Part shown: positions 26,301 through 34,512 of the stretch, in pieces
Layout: each line of letters starts with the position of its first letter
Position numbering within the stretch: position 1 is the stretch's first letter
Assembly (NCBI GenBank): GCA_905147135.1
Contig: LR990056.1
Span: 8,876,001-8,940,000, forward strand
Direction: 5' to 3'
DNA: 64,000 nt
Source: Blastobasis lacticolella
Taxonomy: Eukaryota; Arthropoda; Insecta; Lepidoptera; Blastobasidae
Made by a program: the position numbers and the translations under genes
Notes under the pieces: generated by a model
The model's input: only the letters and a program-made list of their open reading frames with translations
Database searches by the model: none
What the model was told of the DNA's origin: nothing

Positions 26301-29300
26301 TTATTAATGAGGGTTTTCACGATTTTAAATGACGTTAGTGAGGCGTAAGGTCTGTTTGTCAAAATATTGTATTCAGTATTCATTTATTTCGCTGTCTTAT
26401 GGTATACATACCCATTTGATCATATGTAAAAATGAGTGGTAAATCAGACACCATCTCAAGGCACTACAAAATATGTTGTCACAGTACCTATTTCACTTTA
26501 TACAATTCAATTGTGCTATGGGACTGAACCAACTGCTGTAAAATGACGAATCTGTTATTTATTTTGACAGCAGACCACACGTTGCAGTAACGCCATCTCG
26601 TGGAATTTGGAATCGCGAAAATCCTCATTGTAGGACTCCCTAATTAGTTTGGTTTTGAATATTGAATATTTAGCTTTGTCCCACAAGCCAATGGCATCTT
26701 GCCAATCATGCCAATGGTACACGGGACCAGTAAATCTTGACACAGAGCTACGTTAACCATCTCACCCGCTCAATAATCACTCACTCACCCAGGGTGACTC
26801 TGTGACATAATGACTCTGAAGTTAATTCGCGATAAGAAAATAGTGAGTCGACGTTGTCCGCCGGCCTAGCCCCGCCTCTCGACCAATCAAATTAGACACA
26901 AGATTAAATCAAGATTTTATAAAGTTAGTTCACAGTGACCAGATGACGGCAGAAAATAATAAAAATTAATGTCTTACCGGTTGCAATAAACAGAAAATAC
27001 TAGACTGGCTGTTAAACAAAGGGATATCCTTAACCTTATTTTTAATTTGAGACAATTAAGTTGATTTATATCTATTAATAAATTTCACCTTTTTTAAATA
27101 TACAAATTGTTTGAATTTTACTCCACTAGGAAAACACCTTTACTTACTATTTTCTTAACGCGAATAGACAATAAGATTATTATTTATTTTTATTTTTATG
27201 CTTTTTCGTAACCCAACAGGCGAAGACAAGCGCAAATACAAGTACGCCTACCACTGCGGCGAATTAGACGAACCCGTACACATGCATTCTACCTCCATCC
27301 TCCGTACCACCATACCGGAGTGGGTGGTGTACCAGGAGTTGTACGAGACGGGTGCCGAGGAACGACGAAAGATGGTGATGCGGAACTGCGTCGCTATCGA
27401 GCCGGAGTGGTTGCCTGTTTACGTGCCTGCACTTTGCAATTTGGGTAAGTCTAGGTGTATTATGTGCTTTAATCACAAATTATAGACATAGACATTGATT
27501 TTAATTGGCAATAACTACAATTATATCAGACAAGTTGTAACAATATCAACAATGATAGGTATAACAGCAAAACTCCCGAAGTACGGTCCCGTTGGTCGTG
27601 TGGTGTCCGGCAGGGTACAATAGTACCAACCCCTTACACTCTTGGGTCAAAAGGCGATTAATGTTTTAGAGTGAAAAATGGGCAGCAGCGTTTTCCATTC
27701 TTATATTTATAACAATGCGATCTCCTACCCGTCTGACAAGCTTGGAGATTTTCTTGGAGATCTTTTCGCGGGAGAGGCCATAAGTCCTGCAGTGGACTGT
27801 TATGGGCTGTGATGAATGATGATGATTAGGGTATCCCCGAGGGGCTCTGCAATTGGGTATTTGGGTAACTTTCTGTCTGGACGGAGCTTCCAAGTCGTAG
27901 TTGGACGGATGCTGCTCCGATACTAAGACTATCAATGCTGGAGTACCCCAAGGTTCAGTGCTATCTCCCACACTGTTCACCACAATGTTATCTCCCACTC
28001 TTCTGCATATCACTGATATGCTGAATATCCCCAGTATTAATTGTTATGCAGATGACAGTACTGGAGATGCTCATTATAAGGGCTGAGCGAATGTCCCTTG
28101 TTCCGAAGTGTCGGAAAGCCGAATCAGACTTGTGTCAGACATTGAACATTCCATCCCTCGCTTGCCTGTTTATTAAGTTTAGTTACAACAGACGTGACGC
28201 CACTTATGTCGATTTAGAACGTATTCCCAGATGGAAATCTGGAAATCAAGATCGATCAGGTCCTTCAGCACTTTTTCCAGCCAGAGGGATCTAGGGGGTC
28301 TCCCAGTCTACCCGTTTACATTGAATAACAAGCTATCGTCTGTTTATTGGAGTAATTCCTACCAATATCCTACTTCCAACTAATTTTCATATTCAAAGTT
28401 TGTAAGGATTAATGGATGTTTGTTACTCCTTCACGCAAAAACTACTGAACGGATTTTGATTGAAAGCAGATAGGACTTGAATGCATTTTGTAACGTGAAA
28501 AATTCTATTGACAAGTGCAGTGTGCACATTCCCGTCGTGGCGCGTACTTAAAGTCATCATCATCATCATCATCATCATCACAACCTATAACAGTCCACTG
28601 CAGAGCTAAGGGCCTCTCCCACGAGATATTGCCATAATCTCCACGCTTGGCATGCGGGTCGGAGATCGCAGTGTTGTTTATGCAGCTGTGGCATATGCAG
28701 TCGCATGAAATTACAAAATAAAATATGCAAATTATTCGTTTTCAGTACGATATACAAAATAATGTTTGGTTTAATACCTTATTAATATTGTAACACGTAT
28801 ATTCATCAATAATTACTTCAAAATAGCGTTATTATATAATATTGCAAATACTACGAATTAGTCACTTTAAGTGTCTTATAAGGCGACTAATCTTTTAGAG
28901 GCAAAAGTTCTAGAATATCTATAGGCTGGCAAAGGAACCACCGACACCGACAGGAACTTCACCCTCACACCTTGGAGCCAAATTGGTCGCGAACAGAGCC
29001 AAAGGAACTTTTTCCCCACGCACACTTTGGTTGTGGAATGAACTACCTGGAGAGGTTTTCCCTGGAGAGTACAACATGGAGGTCTTCAAGAAAGGGGTTA
29101 AAAGGTTTTTACGGGGTCGGCAACGCGTGGGTGATGCCCCTGGTATTGCAAACGTATTAATTAACATAAACAACAGAACAGAATTTTGAACAGGGTTGTC
29201 TTTTAAATATTGTTTTGTTATAAATCCTAAGGTTTTATTCTGGGTTTTCTTCCGCATACCTTTGTTGACCAGTAGCCCGATATTTCGACGCAGTTGCATA

Positions 29301-32156
29301 CATCATAGGCCCCTTAATATGTGTGATAATACCCGCGATAATTTAAAACATTTGTGTATATAATCTCTTTATTGCATCAAATTATAACATTACAGAAAAT
29401 GAGGCCCCGGGTTCGATTCCCGGCCGGGCAGAAATTGAAATGATGAATTTTAATTTCTGTTACGGGTCTGGGTGTTCTATGTATAATAAGTATGTATTTA
29501 AAAGTATTCAAGTAGTTTATCAGTTATCTAGCACCCATAATACAAGCTTTGCTTTCTTTGGGGCTAGATGGCGCTGTGTATTTGTCCACGATTATTAAAA
29601 AAAAAAAAAACAATTTATAATGCAAAGGCAATGCAAACATTATGTTGTTTTGTTATATTCCTGTCTTCTTCTTCTTGGCGTGTCGATTAGTTATTTATTG
29701 CTTATATACTTCTGTATAAGCAATAAATAGATTTCATTCATTCATTTTCGTTCGTTCCCCCCAATAGGTGATCCTCTACCGGACCCAGAGCCCCGCTTCG
29801 ACGCGGCCTCGGGCCGTGTGAAGTGCCACTTTAAAGGCACCTTCGGGAAGGCCGGCTGGGAGCTGCCCACCGTGGAGATCGACTACCCGGACAAGATCGA
29901 GAAGTACAGGTAATGTGGAGTACGGGAGTTGACTAGTTAACCAAGTTTTAATAAAAGTAAAAGAGAAACTGACCTTCAGGGGGCGGTTCCCGCGCTGTCA
30001 CATCTCAAATTATACATTTTCTCTGGCCAAAGAACTGTATTAAAACGTCACTGATATTAATCTTCGACAATATACGACGGCTGTGATAAGCAAAATAATG
30101 TTTTTATTGCAATAGAAATTATTAATGTAGATACGTGGCAAGAACAAAATTTTAATTCGTGTTGTCACAGAGCGAGAATTAGACCCTAGTTGTTACGATC
30201 GGCCAAGATAGTGGTCTTTGATAGTCGTTTTGACAAAACTTCCCCGTAACCTGTCACCAAAATGTCTACAAGGTTCAACCCAGATTGTTATTGCAGTGGA
30301 AAATCAACCTTGTTGTTTTATGACATGCAACAGAACTTCAATCTTAGGGTGTTAATTAGTTTATACACTCGATTGCCCTAAACTGTTTTAACGCCTGAAT
30401 TCTGAAATTGTAATCGCGATTCGTTGGTAACAAATAGCCAGTCTGAAATAGCGTATATCTTGAGCCAATGAGAGGGTAAGTTATTGCCATAATCTCCACG
30501 CTTGGCGGGTTGGAGGTCGCAGTGCAATCAATATAACAATGAAAAACGCTGCTGGATATTGGTTTGAAGCATAATGTAGCCCAGCGTAGACCGAAAAAAC
30601 AGCTAGCGTTCCTTTGCGTATTATATTCTGCTCCCGCTTGGCCGCTGCCAACCATTTCACCAGCCGTTGTCACATCTTGATTCAAAAGTTGGTTTGATGT
30701 CTTATGTCCATCTGCATTGAGTGTCCTTTTTTGAACCCTTGAAACAAAGGGAGCTTTGTAAAAAAATTTGTAAATAATAGCAAGTATTTAAAGCAAAGGC
30801 CCAAAACATTGTAAAACTTGAATTAAAACTTTTATAACATTACAAAAAAATGAATAAATTGGTTTTGCGTAAAGCACGCTCTTTGTGGTACATACTTCTT
30901 CCATTAAACCTTTCACCTCACGACCTCACTCTCAACCCAGATGGTTCGCGCGATACCTTCTCGACGGGTCTGTCTTCGGGAAACTTCGGAAGTATTCGGG
31001 CTCGCTGCTCTCGCCGCCGTCCACAATGGTGAAGAGTTGGGCGAAGCTTCAGCCACGGACCGAAGCTTTGCTGAGGGCGCTAGTCGCTAAGAGAGCAGGC
31101 AGTAAAAGGGAGCTCGAAGAGTTGTGGAGGGAACAGCCGGGATGTGAGTAAAAATCATCTTAACATCATTTACTGCACATAGCGGGTTTGTTACCACGGT
31201 TGGTATTGTTTTTACCTCGATATTTCGACGCAGTTGCAAACGTCATGGTCACGAGTAGATGCCACCGCGGCGCGGTCTGCGCCGAAATATCAAGGTAAAA
31301 ATAATACTAATCGTGGTATCAAACCCGATAATATGTGTAGTGAATAACCACGATAGTCCTAAAACTTATATCTTAACATAATGTTTTAAACTATCGCGGT
31401 TATTAACACACATTGCATTGAAATAACGGGCTACTCGCAAACAAAGGCGCGCAGTAAGAAACCGGGATCATACCGTTGAAAATGATCTTGGCGTCAATAT
31501 ATCCAGTATTTGGCAGATCAGGTAATTACAGTAGAGCGACTGCCATTTGACCTCCATGACCCTGTTAACAGGGTAACCTGAACAGTTGAGATTATGGTCA
31601 CACATTCAGTATTACGTAGAGATGTCAAAACCAAAGAGCCCAAGAGATCCCATGTGATTGATTTACCCCTTGGCCCCTTGGTGCTGCGACCCGATTAGCC
31701 TCTCGACCAATCGGCTTGCAGCAAATTAAAAAGCTAAGTTCACAGTGACCAGTGAATATAATAAATATTTAGTAGATGAACTGCTTAAAGTAATGGTATT
31801 GAAATGCTCCGACTGCCACCTCACCATTTCCAACTATTGAGATGGTGTGGGCCGAAATAAAAATGATTTTCGTTCATTAAGCTTAATCGTCTTTTAAATA
31901 TAAAATGTTTTAAATTTTGTCCACTATGAAAACGCACGTAGGGCACAGGGCCCTGCAGTCGTCACTATTTTCTTACGGCGAATGTACTTTAGCAGTTTAT
32001 TTTTCTCTATGCTACTAGTAATTAGAAGTAGGTACGCGATGTTAAGTTATTTTTTATTTATATTTTTCAGATTTATTGGATGAATATTTGAAATGGTTGC
32101 CTGAGTCTGCGCACAACGAAGCCACGCTGTATTGGCCTCCTTTAGATAAAAAATAA
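11363..32156 (+). CDS. DHX37: DEAH-box RNA helicase DHX37, complete 19-exon gene
   Basis: Ribosome-biogenesis helicase (Drosophila kurz; yeast Dhr1) that drives U3 snoRNA release from the small-subunit pre-ribosome in the nucleolus. Coding exons: 11363-11440, 12566-12748, 13000-13180, 14084-14599, 15736-15951, 16364-16605, 17218-17364, 17934-18080, 18795-18954, 19802-20021, 20601-20829, 21734-21859, 22856-22996, 25429-25584, 25949-26144, 27220-27444, 29768-29909, 30941-31143, 32071-32156. All junctions are GT-AG and phases agree, giving 1,197 aa against 1,157 in human. Start MGKKKGYN is typical. Motifs: Walker A GETGSGKT (about 316-323, split by intron 4), DEAH (413-416), SAT (449-451), QRAGRAGR (720-727), then ratchet/OB regions. 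Exon 4 encodes a long acidic Asp/Glu/Ser insert before the helicase core, and exons 8-9 an acidic/basic insert between the RecA domains. Introns are loaded with SINEs, LINE fragments and MITEs. Compared with human, the stretch at the exon 13-14 junction looks short. Confidence 0.96.
11515..11612 (+). repeat. SINE-like repeat in DHX37 intron 1
   Basis: Contains TTCTTCTTACCGAGTTGATG and, about 70 bp on, a B-box-like GGGTTCGATTCCC. A related sequence lies at 51328-51405 (TTCTTATCGAGTCGATGGAC). Probably a pair of old tRNA-derived copies. Confidence 0.45.
11945..12290 (+). pseudogene. 3' end of a LINE related to the 55339-57713 element
   Basis: In broken frames the translation includes [25 protein letters not shown] and MLANRLDSL, closely matching the C-terminus of the LINE at 55339-57018 (MFAEARTDGFHALMRKK, MIANRLDC). 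It is a 5'-truncated plus-strand copy in DHX37 intron 1, on the opposite strand to its full relative. Confidence 0.8.
13567..13897 (+). repeat. tRNA-derived SINE, family B, with an inserted repeat
   Basis: The head ACCCGAGTGGTTCAGTTGG resembles a tRNA A box and is followed by a degraded B box (GGGTTTGATTTCC). The tail ends at TTTGGGGCTAGATCGCGCTG. Between them (about 13733-13810) sits a copy of the AACCCRATAAYATGTGTAGTG repeat also seen at 31310, so this SINE was itself a target. Lies in DHX37 intron 3. Confidence 0.75.
14652..14790 (-). repeat. tRNA-derived SINE family A, internally shortened
   Basis: In DHX37 intron 4. CTTTGACTATGATCTAGGAT joins almost directly to the tRNA-like head (GGGGATTCAAACCC), so most of the SINE body is deleted. 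Minus orientation. Confidence 0.6.
15193..15385. repeat. Fold-back MITE, copy 1 (partner at 51516-51727)
   Basis: Arms resemble those of the cleaner copy at 51516-51727: TTGATTTACTCTCATGATTT-like sequence on one side and TTTTGACTTGCTCTCACGC on the other. The centre holds the shared CATAGAATAAGGNCC block in opposite orientation. Decayed copy in DHX37 intron 4. Confidence 0.6.
15430..15510 (+). pseudogene. LINE C-terminal fragment
   Basis: The frame encodes [18 protein letters not shown] and ends at a stop near 15510. This is the hallmark C-terminal segment of jockey-like insect LINE polymerases. A short relic, in DHX37 intron 4. Confidence 0.6.
15544..15575. repeat. Perfect 13-bp hairpin
   Basis: GCATCGTCACTTA, a 6-base loop (CCACCA), then its exact reverse complement at 15563-15575. 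One of several short perfect hairpins in this window. Confidence 0.7.
16869..17023. repeat. Fold-back MITE in DHX37 intron 6
   Basis: Left arm GGCTATCTCAGTGGACAACT matches the reverse of the right arm (ending CAACTGAGTTAGACAATAGCC region) with an indel. About 155 bp, no coding capacity. Confidence 0.65.
17024..17165 (+). repeat. tRNA-derived SINE family A fragment
   Basis: Reverse-complement match to the family A body (GGGTCACGGAGGTCAGACGG, AATCCTGGATCATGG). It directly abuts the MITE at 16869-17023. In DHX37 intron 6. Confidence 0.65.
17403..17607 (+). repeat. tRNA-derived SINE family B
   Basis: Head GACGACCTGAGTGGTTAAG, degraded B box (TGGTTCGATGAC), tail TTTGGGGCTAGATGGCGCTG. In DHX37 intron 7. 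Confidence 0.75.
18627..18743. repeat. Palindromic MITE family, copy 1
   Basis: About 117 bp with arms GCAAAAAATTCTTAA and TTAAGAATTTGGTGCC that pair. Related copies at 34003-34122 and 34397-34512. In DHX37 intron 8, ending about 50 bp before exon 9. Confidence 0.65.
19270..19304. repeat. Perfect 17-bp palindrome
   Basis: AGGCATGTCTATAAATT (19270-19286), one base, then the exact reverse complement (19288-19304). In DHX37 intron 9. Confidence 0.8.
19500..19745 (-). repeat. tRNA-derived SINE family A
   Basis: Body (GCCTTGACCATGATCCAGG, GAGCGACTGCCATCTGAC) matches the other copies. The head is damaged by a local fold-back: 19657-19671 and 19676-19690 are exact 15-bp inverted repeats around TCAT, where other copies run straight through. 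Confidence 0.7.
20051..20198. repeat. Fold-back MITE in DHX37 intron 10
   Basis: Left arm GCCCTATTTTTGAAACC ... GCATCCACGCGAGC pairs with the right arm GCTCGCGTGGATGC ... AAAAAATAGGGC. About 148 bp, starting about 30 bp after the exon 10 donor. Confidence 0.8.
20347..20391. repeat. Perfect 19-bp hairpin
   Basis: TCATCTAAGTCCTTATAGT (20347-20365), 7-base loop, exact reverse complement at 20373-20391. In DHX37 intron 10. Confidence 0.85.
20954..21283 (-). repeat. MITE family with TAAGAAAATAGT ends, copy 1
   Basis: About 330 bp. The left end (GCGTAAAGAAAATAGTGAGT) and right end (ACTCACTATTTTCTTA) form short terminal inverted repeats. The interior is an inverted copy of 26826-27164 and shares the block CACTGTGAACTTAGCTT and GGTCGAGGGGCGGGGCTAG with it. 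In DHX37 intron 11. Confidence 0.8.
22247..22492 (+). repeat. tRNA-derived SINE family B
   Basis: Head ACGACCTGAGAGGTTCAG, B-box-like GGGTTTGATTCCC, tail GGGGCTAGATGGCGCTGTGT. In DHX37 intron 12. Positions 22493-22767 that follow look like old repeat sequence (GGACAGCACCGCAGGAACAG) with no recognised family. Confidence 0.8.
23020..23330 (+). repeat. SINE-like repeat family C
   Basis: Starts after a CATCATCAT run with CACAGCCCATAACAGTCC, then CCATAATGTCCACGCTTGG, GGAGATCGCAGTG and TACGACACCCGCC. Same order as in the clean copy at 62423-62662. In DHX37 intron 13, 24 bp after the exon 13 donor. Confidence 0.75.
23820..23960. repeat. Dispersed repeat, possibly Helitron-derived
   Basis: Contains GCTAAGCGCAAAACTCGAGA and TTCTTTGAAGTCCGAGGA, sequence I associate with abundant lepidopteran repeats, possibly Helitrons. 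The class is a guess. Confidence 0.3.
23981..24110 (+). repeat. Tandem duplication, 2 x 65 bp
   Basis: Two adjacent units (23981-24045 and 24046-24110) that begin AAATGAATTGTCTGAAAG differ at only a few positions. A recent local duplication in DHX37 intron 13. Confidence 0.85.
24202..24830 (+). pseudogene. LINE reverse-transcriptase C-terminal fragment
   Basis: Open frame 24202-24657 (no ATG needed, 151 codons) resembles the domain after the polymerase in insect non-LTR elements: [48 protein letters not shown]-rich 3' region ending in ATAAATAAATTAATAAATT follows. 5'-truncated copy in DHX37 intron 13. Confidence 0.65.
24920..25232 (-). repeat. tRNA-derived SINE family A, near full length
   Basis: Most complete family A copy. 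On the minus strand: head from about 25232 with A-box-like TGGCTGAATGG and B box GGTTCGAATCCC, then the body down to CCTTGACCATGATCC. Upstream sequence (TCCGAGTTATGTATATTAG) recurs near 16755 and 58290. In DHX37 intron 13. Confidence 0.8.
25690..25930 (-). pseudogene. LINE 3' fragment
   Basis: The minus-strand frame reads [20 protein letters not shown] then [14 protein letters not shown], the conserved end of an insect LINE polymerase ORF (compare MWNELPAEVFP-type motifs). 5'-truncated. It occupies DHX37 intron 14 up to about 20 bp before exon 15. Confidence 0.7.
26155..26288 (+). repeat. 3' half of SINE family B
   Basis: Only the tail half is present: AAGTATGTATATTAAAAAA, then ACACCCATAACACAAGCTTT, GGGGCTAGATGGTGCTGTGT. 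It starts right after the exon 15 donor of DHX37. Confidence 0.7.
26826..27164 (+). repeat. MITE family with TAAGAAAATAGT ends, copy 2
   Basis: Ends TTCGCGATAAGAAAATAGTG and CTATTTTCTTAACGCGAA form a terminal inverted repeat of about 20 bp. Interior is the inverse of 20954-21283. Lies in DHX37 intron 15, ending 55 bp before exon 16. Confidence 0.85.
27587..27835 (-). repeat. SINE-like repeat family C
   Basis: Minus-orientation copy: ATAAGTCCTGCAGTGGACTG near 27785 and GTGGTGTCCGGCAGGGTA near 27600 are the reverse of the family start and end. In DHX37 intron 16. Confidence 0.75.
27895..28110 (+). pseudogene. LINE reverse transcriptase fragment
   Basis: Frame includes [16 protein letters not shown] and [10 protein letters not shown]: the [12 protein letters not shown] and YADD boxes of jockey-type reverse transcriptase. 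A short internal piece with the sequence between the boxes shortened. In DHX37 intron 16. Confidence 0.8.
28555..28690 (+). repeat. SINE-like repeat family C, truncated
   Basis: After a CATCATCAT run: CACAACCTATAACAGTCCAC, GGGCCTCTCCCACGAG, CATAATCTCCACGCTTGG, GGAGATCGCAGTG, then the match stops. In DHX37 intron 16. Confidence 0.7.
28919..29190 (+). pseudogene. LINE 3' fragment
   Basis: Frame-shifted plus-strand translation gives [38 protein letters not shown] and [18 protein letters not shown], the standard C-terminus of an insect LINE polymerase. In DHX37 intron 16. Confidence 0.8.
29262..29355 (+). repeat. Repeat family D (GATATTTCGACGCAGTTGCA)
   Basis: Shares GATATTTCGACGCAGTTGCA with 31215-31245 and continues with TATGTGTGATAATACCCGCG. 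Related pieces at 13733-13810 and 31186-31400. The family is unclassified. Confidence 0.5.
29400..29600 (+). repeat. SINE family B, head truncated
   Basis: Begins at the B box GGGTTCGATTCCCGGCCGGG and runs through TTTTAATTTCTGTTACGGG to GGGGCTAGATGGCGCTGTGT. The A-box part is missing. In DHX37 intron 16. Confidence 0.8.
29688..29723. repeat. 14-bp hairpin
   Basis: ATTTATTGCTTATA, an 8-base loop (TACTTCTG), then TATAAGCAATAAAT, its exact reverse complement. Lies about 45 bp before DHX37 exon 17. Confidence 0.7.
30476..30625 (+). repeat. SINE-like repeat family C fragment
   Basis: TTGCCATAATCTCCACGCTT, GGTTGGAGGTCGCAGTGCA and CGCTGCTGG are in family order; the ends are missing. In DHX37 intron 17. 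Positions 29939-30475 before it show no recognised feature. Confidence 0.55.
31186..31400. repeat. Repeat family D with internal inverted repeat
   Basis: TTTTACCTCGATATTTCGAC (about 31212) pairs with GCCGAAATATCAAGGTAAAA (about 31290), flanking a GC-rich loop. AAACCCGATAATATGTGTAG on the right matches the piece inserted in the SINE at 13733. In DHX37 intron 18. Confidence 0.55.
31470..31612 (-). repeat. SINE family A fragment
   Basis: GCAGATCAGGTAATTACAGT, GAGCGACTGCCATTTGACC and GACCCTGTTAACAGGGTAAC match the family A body. The tRNA head is absent. In DHX37 intron 18. Confidence 0.65.
31681..31982 (-). repeat. MITE family with TAAGAAAATAGT ends, copy 3
   Basis: Same interior block as copies 1 and 2 (CCTCTCGACCAATCGG, AGCTAAGTTCACAGTGACCA) and the right end CACTATTTTCTTACGGCGAA. 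The left terminal repeat is lost. In DHX37 intron 18. Confidence 0.75.
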
Positions 32157-32942
32157 CATTTGTTAGCTTTCCCAAATTGTTACGATGTTGTAAATAATTG
32201 TAAATATATAAATTAATGTTGTATTTTGTCGTTTTTTTTAATTTTCCCCTCTTTAGTCTCCTAGAATGAAAATAGAATTCTGAACCAATATGCTTTGATA
32301 GGTACGCTTCTTTAGCAAATATTATTTTAGTCCTCAATCAAAATTTGGTGTAGTTACTTCCCATTTTATGTTTTCACTAGTCTAGCTTCCACACGCGGCT
32401 AAGCCTGATTTCTGAGCGCTGATTTCTTGTCGACGCATAAAACCATAAAACGCAAAACACCAACTCGGATGCACCAACTGAATGCATTTTGTGTAAATAA
32501 CATAGTTAAGTATTTTTGGGATCGCTAATTCACGCTTATCTTTACGCTAACAAATAACGTAACTTTAATACAATCAGGCACCTACATATGTTATATTTTT
32601 TTTTTATCGAGACAATGCTATCGTTACTTCGTTACTTGTGCCAGTAATGACACAGGCATACCAGCTACGACCAGACCAGACCAGGCCAGAAAATGGGTAG
32701 CAGCGGTTTCTGTCGAATATTTTCAACATTCATCATCTTGACATCAAAATACCGGTTGTGTTCACCCATTCGCAGATCATACCATCTCCAAACTGCTTGC
32801 CTGATAATTTTAGAACCTATTAGATTTAAGTTAGGTTCCTAATAAGCAAGAATTTGACCGCCTACTCACCTCGAGGTCTAAAAAGGCCACTCACAGTGTT
32901 TCATACTATGACTAATATTAAGAGTGCCACAATCTTATCTGC
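32157..32942. other. Intergenic DNA after DHX37
   Basis: Presumably the DHX37 3' UTR at the start; no AATAAA is present within the first 100 bases after the stop. A T-rich run and unremarkable AT-rich sequence follow. No gene or named repeat recognised. Confidence 0.5.
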
Positions 32943-33070
32943 CGGTCTAGCCACCTTTGACAGCTCCGCTTGCGTGATGCGTGTATGGTAGAAAATTGAC
33001 AGGTCGAAGTTCGACTATTTCTACCAACATCTACATTGACTCTGATTGTGTAGGATCATCCGCCAATCCA
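32943..33070 (-). repeat. Dispersed repeat, uninterrupted copy (partner 54441-55049)
   Basis: About 125 bp including GACAGCTCCGCTTGCGTGAT, TCGAAGTTCGACTATTTC and CTGATTGTGTAGGATCATCC. The reverse complement matches 54441-55049, where the same sequence is split in two places. This copy shows what the unsplit sequence looks like. Confidence 0.8.
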
Positions 33071-33180
33071 CCTTCCGAATTTTTCAATGGCTAGAGATAC
33101 TAATGCAATCTCGAACCTGCGAAAATCGTACACTGATCGGAGGCCTATGGTCGACAGTACGAGGTACCTACCTACTACTT

Positions 33181-33300
33181 GCCTACTTCATCATCATATC
33201 AGTCGGAAGACGCCCACTGCTGGTCATAGGCCTCCCACAGAGATCTTCACAAAGGCCGGTCTTGTGCCTTCCGCATCCAGCTGGTACCTGCGGTATTTAA
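33181..33300 (-). pseudogene. RTE-like LINE 3' fragment
   Basis: ATCAGTCGGAAGACGCCCAC, GGTCATAGGCCTCCCACAG and TTCCGCATCCAGCTGGTAC match the longer minus-strand fragment at 44003-44400. 5'-truncated. Confidence 0.7.
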
Positions 33301-33555
33301 TCACACAAGGTTCATTTTCCCTCGATATAAGGTCAGGTGACAGAGACAAAACTGTTTCGGGATTTTACGTATCCCGTCGTCTTTATGTGACGAGCATACT
33401 TTCGTCACCGTTGTGACGTCATCGAGTCAACCATCGGTTCAACTCATCGGCGACATTTTGGCTACGCGGGAAGCTTTGTGTAAGTTGCTAAGGCACTTAA
33501 TTGGCGCGCTGTACATTCTTAATGTTATAAGCATTTATTTTTTATATTCTACAGA

Positions 33556-33680
33556 TGTTTCAAGACGGCAAGATTCACATGAACGTGATCAGAAGGGACC
33601 AGCAGATCCTAGCCGAATACATAAAGAAGTACTCTCCATTGAAAGTTAAAAAAGATGGGCGTATTACAATAAATAAATAG
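33556..33680 (+). CDS. Short coding exon or 41-aa small gene, unknown
   Basis: Immediately after a good acceptor (TATATTCTACAG) a frame of 41 codons opens with ATG and ends in TAG: MFQDGKIHMNVIRRDQ ... SPLKVKKDGRITINK. Codon choice (GAC GGC AAG, AAC GTG ATC) looks coding, unlike nearby DNA. A clean 75-bp intron (GTAAGT at 33481 to AG at 33555) precedes it, and upstream the same frame has a stop with no ATG between. So this is either a small protein with a non-coding first exon, or the last exon of a larger gene. The poly(A) signal AATAAA (33668-33673) overlaps the final codons. Charged, lysine-rich, no signal peptide or membrane segment. I do not recognise the family. Confidence 0.42.
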
Positions 33681-33744
33681 TTAAAATTACGACTTCGTAA
33701 TATTTTTTGCAAGATAAATTTCATTACACAAACAATTATTACGT

Positions 33745-34000
33745 GGACCTTCTAGTGGTGTCCACGCGAAGATTTGAAAGAACGTTGCTCGCTCGTACAA
33801 TTCAGATGTGGAAGCTCTCAGCCACAGTGTTTCCTTTGACATGGCATCGTTCAAGAGGTATATTACGGGTCCCCTTAGAAGCGTGCAACGCATTGGCAGC
33901 ACCCCTGGTGTTGCTGATGTCCATAGGCGGCGGTGATCACTTTCCATCAGGTGGCCCGCATGCGTGTTTGTCTACCGTATTACATAAAAAAAAAAGAGAC
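33745..34000 (+). pseudogene. LINE 3' end with poly(A)
   Basis: Frames give FERTLLARTIQMWKLSATVF, then SFKRYITGPLRSVQRIGS and TPGVADVHRRR after a shift, then a run of nine or more A. This is a plus-strand 5'-truncated LINE insertion. It starts about 65 bp after the stop codon of the small exon at 33556. Confidence 0.75.
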
Positions 34001-34002
34001 TA

Positions 34003-34122
34003 AGGCTAGCTTACATCAAGTTCTTAAACGCATTTAAGCTGAAACTTAAACAAAAAACTTCATACAAATAATGTTAAACTCCATTCCTAAACGTGTTTAA
34101 GACTTTGGTGCCAGCGGACTAA
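34003..34122. repeat. Palindromic MITE family, copy 2
   Basis: Arms CATCAAGTTCTTAAACGC and CGTGTTTAAGACTTTGGTGC pair imperfectly. Shares AGCTGAAACTTAAACAAAAA with copy 3 at 34397-34512. Confidence 0.7.
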
Positions 34123-34396
34123 ATATTGAAGCATCTATTGGTAAGGCAAACAAACCTTTTAAAAGCTCTGGATTCTGGTCACACAAGGGTTCCAAATGAT
34201 AGACTAAACATTTATAATACATTATATTCGAGTAAATTTAAATTAAGCAGTTATCGGTTATGACTACTGAGACTAGGAGTAAAAATATCACAATCCCATT
34301 ACATACGTACTTAAAATATTTACAGACTTAGCTTACAGCTTTAAAACATGTTTTGACTAGAGAGTAATACTTGTCCATGTTATGGAATTTTAAACA

Positions 34397-34512
34397 CGAC
34401 CTGCATCAAATTCTTGAACGCATTTAAGCTGAAACTTATACAAAAAACATCATACAAAATAACGTTGAACGTCATCGTAAACGTATTTAAGAATTTGGTG
34501 CAAGCCAGGCTA
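34397..34512. repeat. Palindromic MITE family, copy 3
   Basis: Arms GCATCAAATTCTTGAACGC and CGTATTTAAGAATTTGGTGC pair. Same length and interior as copies at 18627 and 34003. Confidence 0.7.

Noticed and set aside
33413..33649. 79-residue frame across the 33481-33555 intron (QPSVQLIGDILATREAL then SRRQDSHERDQ)
   Set aside because: It reads through a clean intron and uses the other frame of the downstream exon, which has poorer codon choice. The 41-codon frame is the better candidate.
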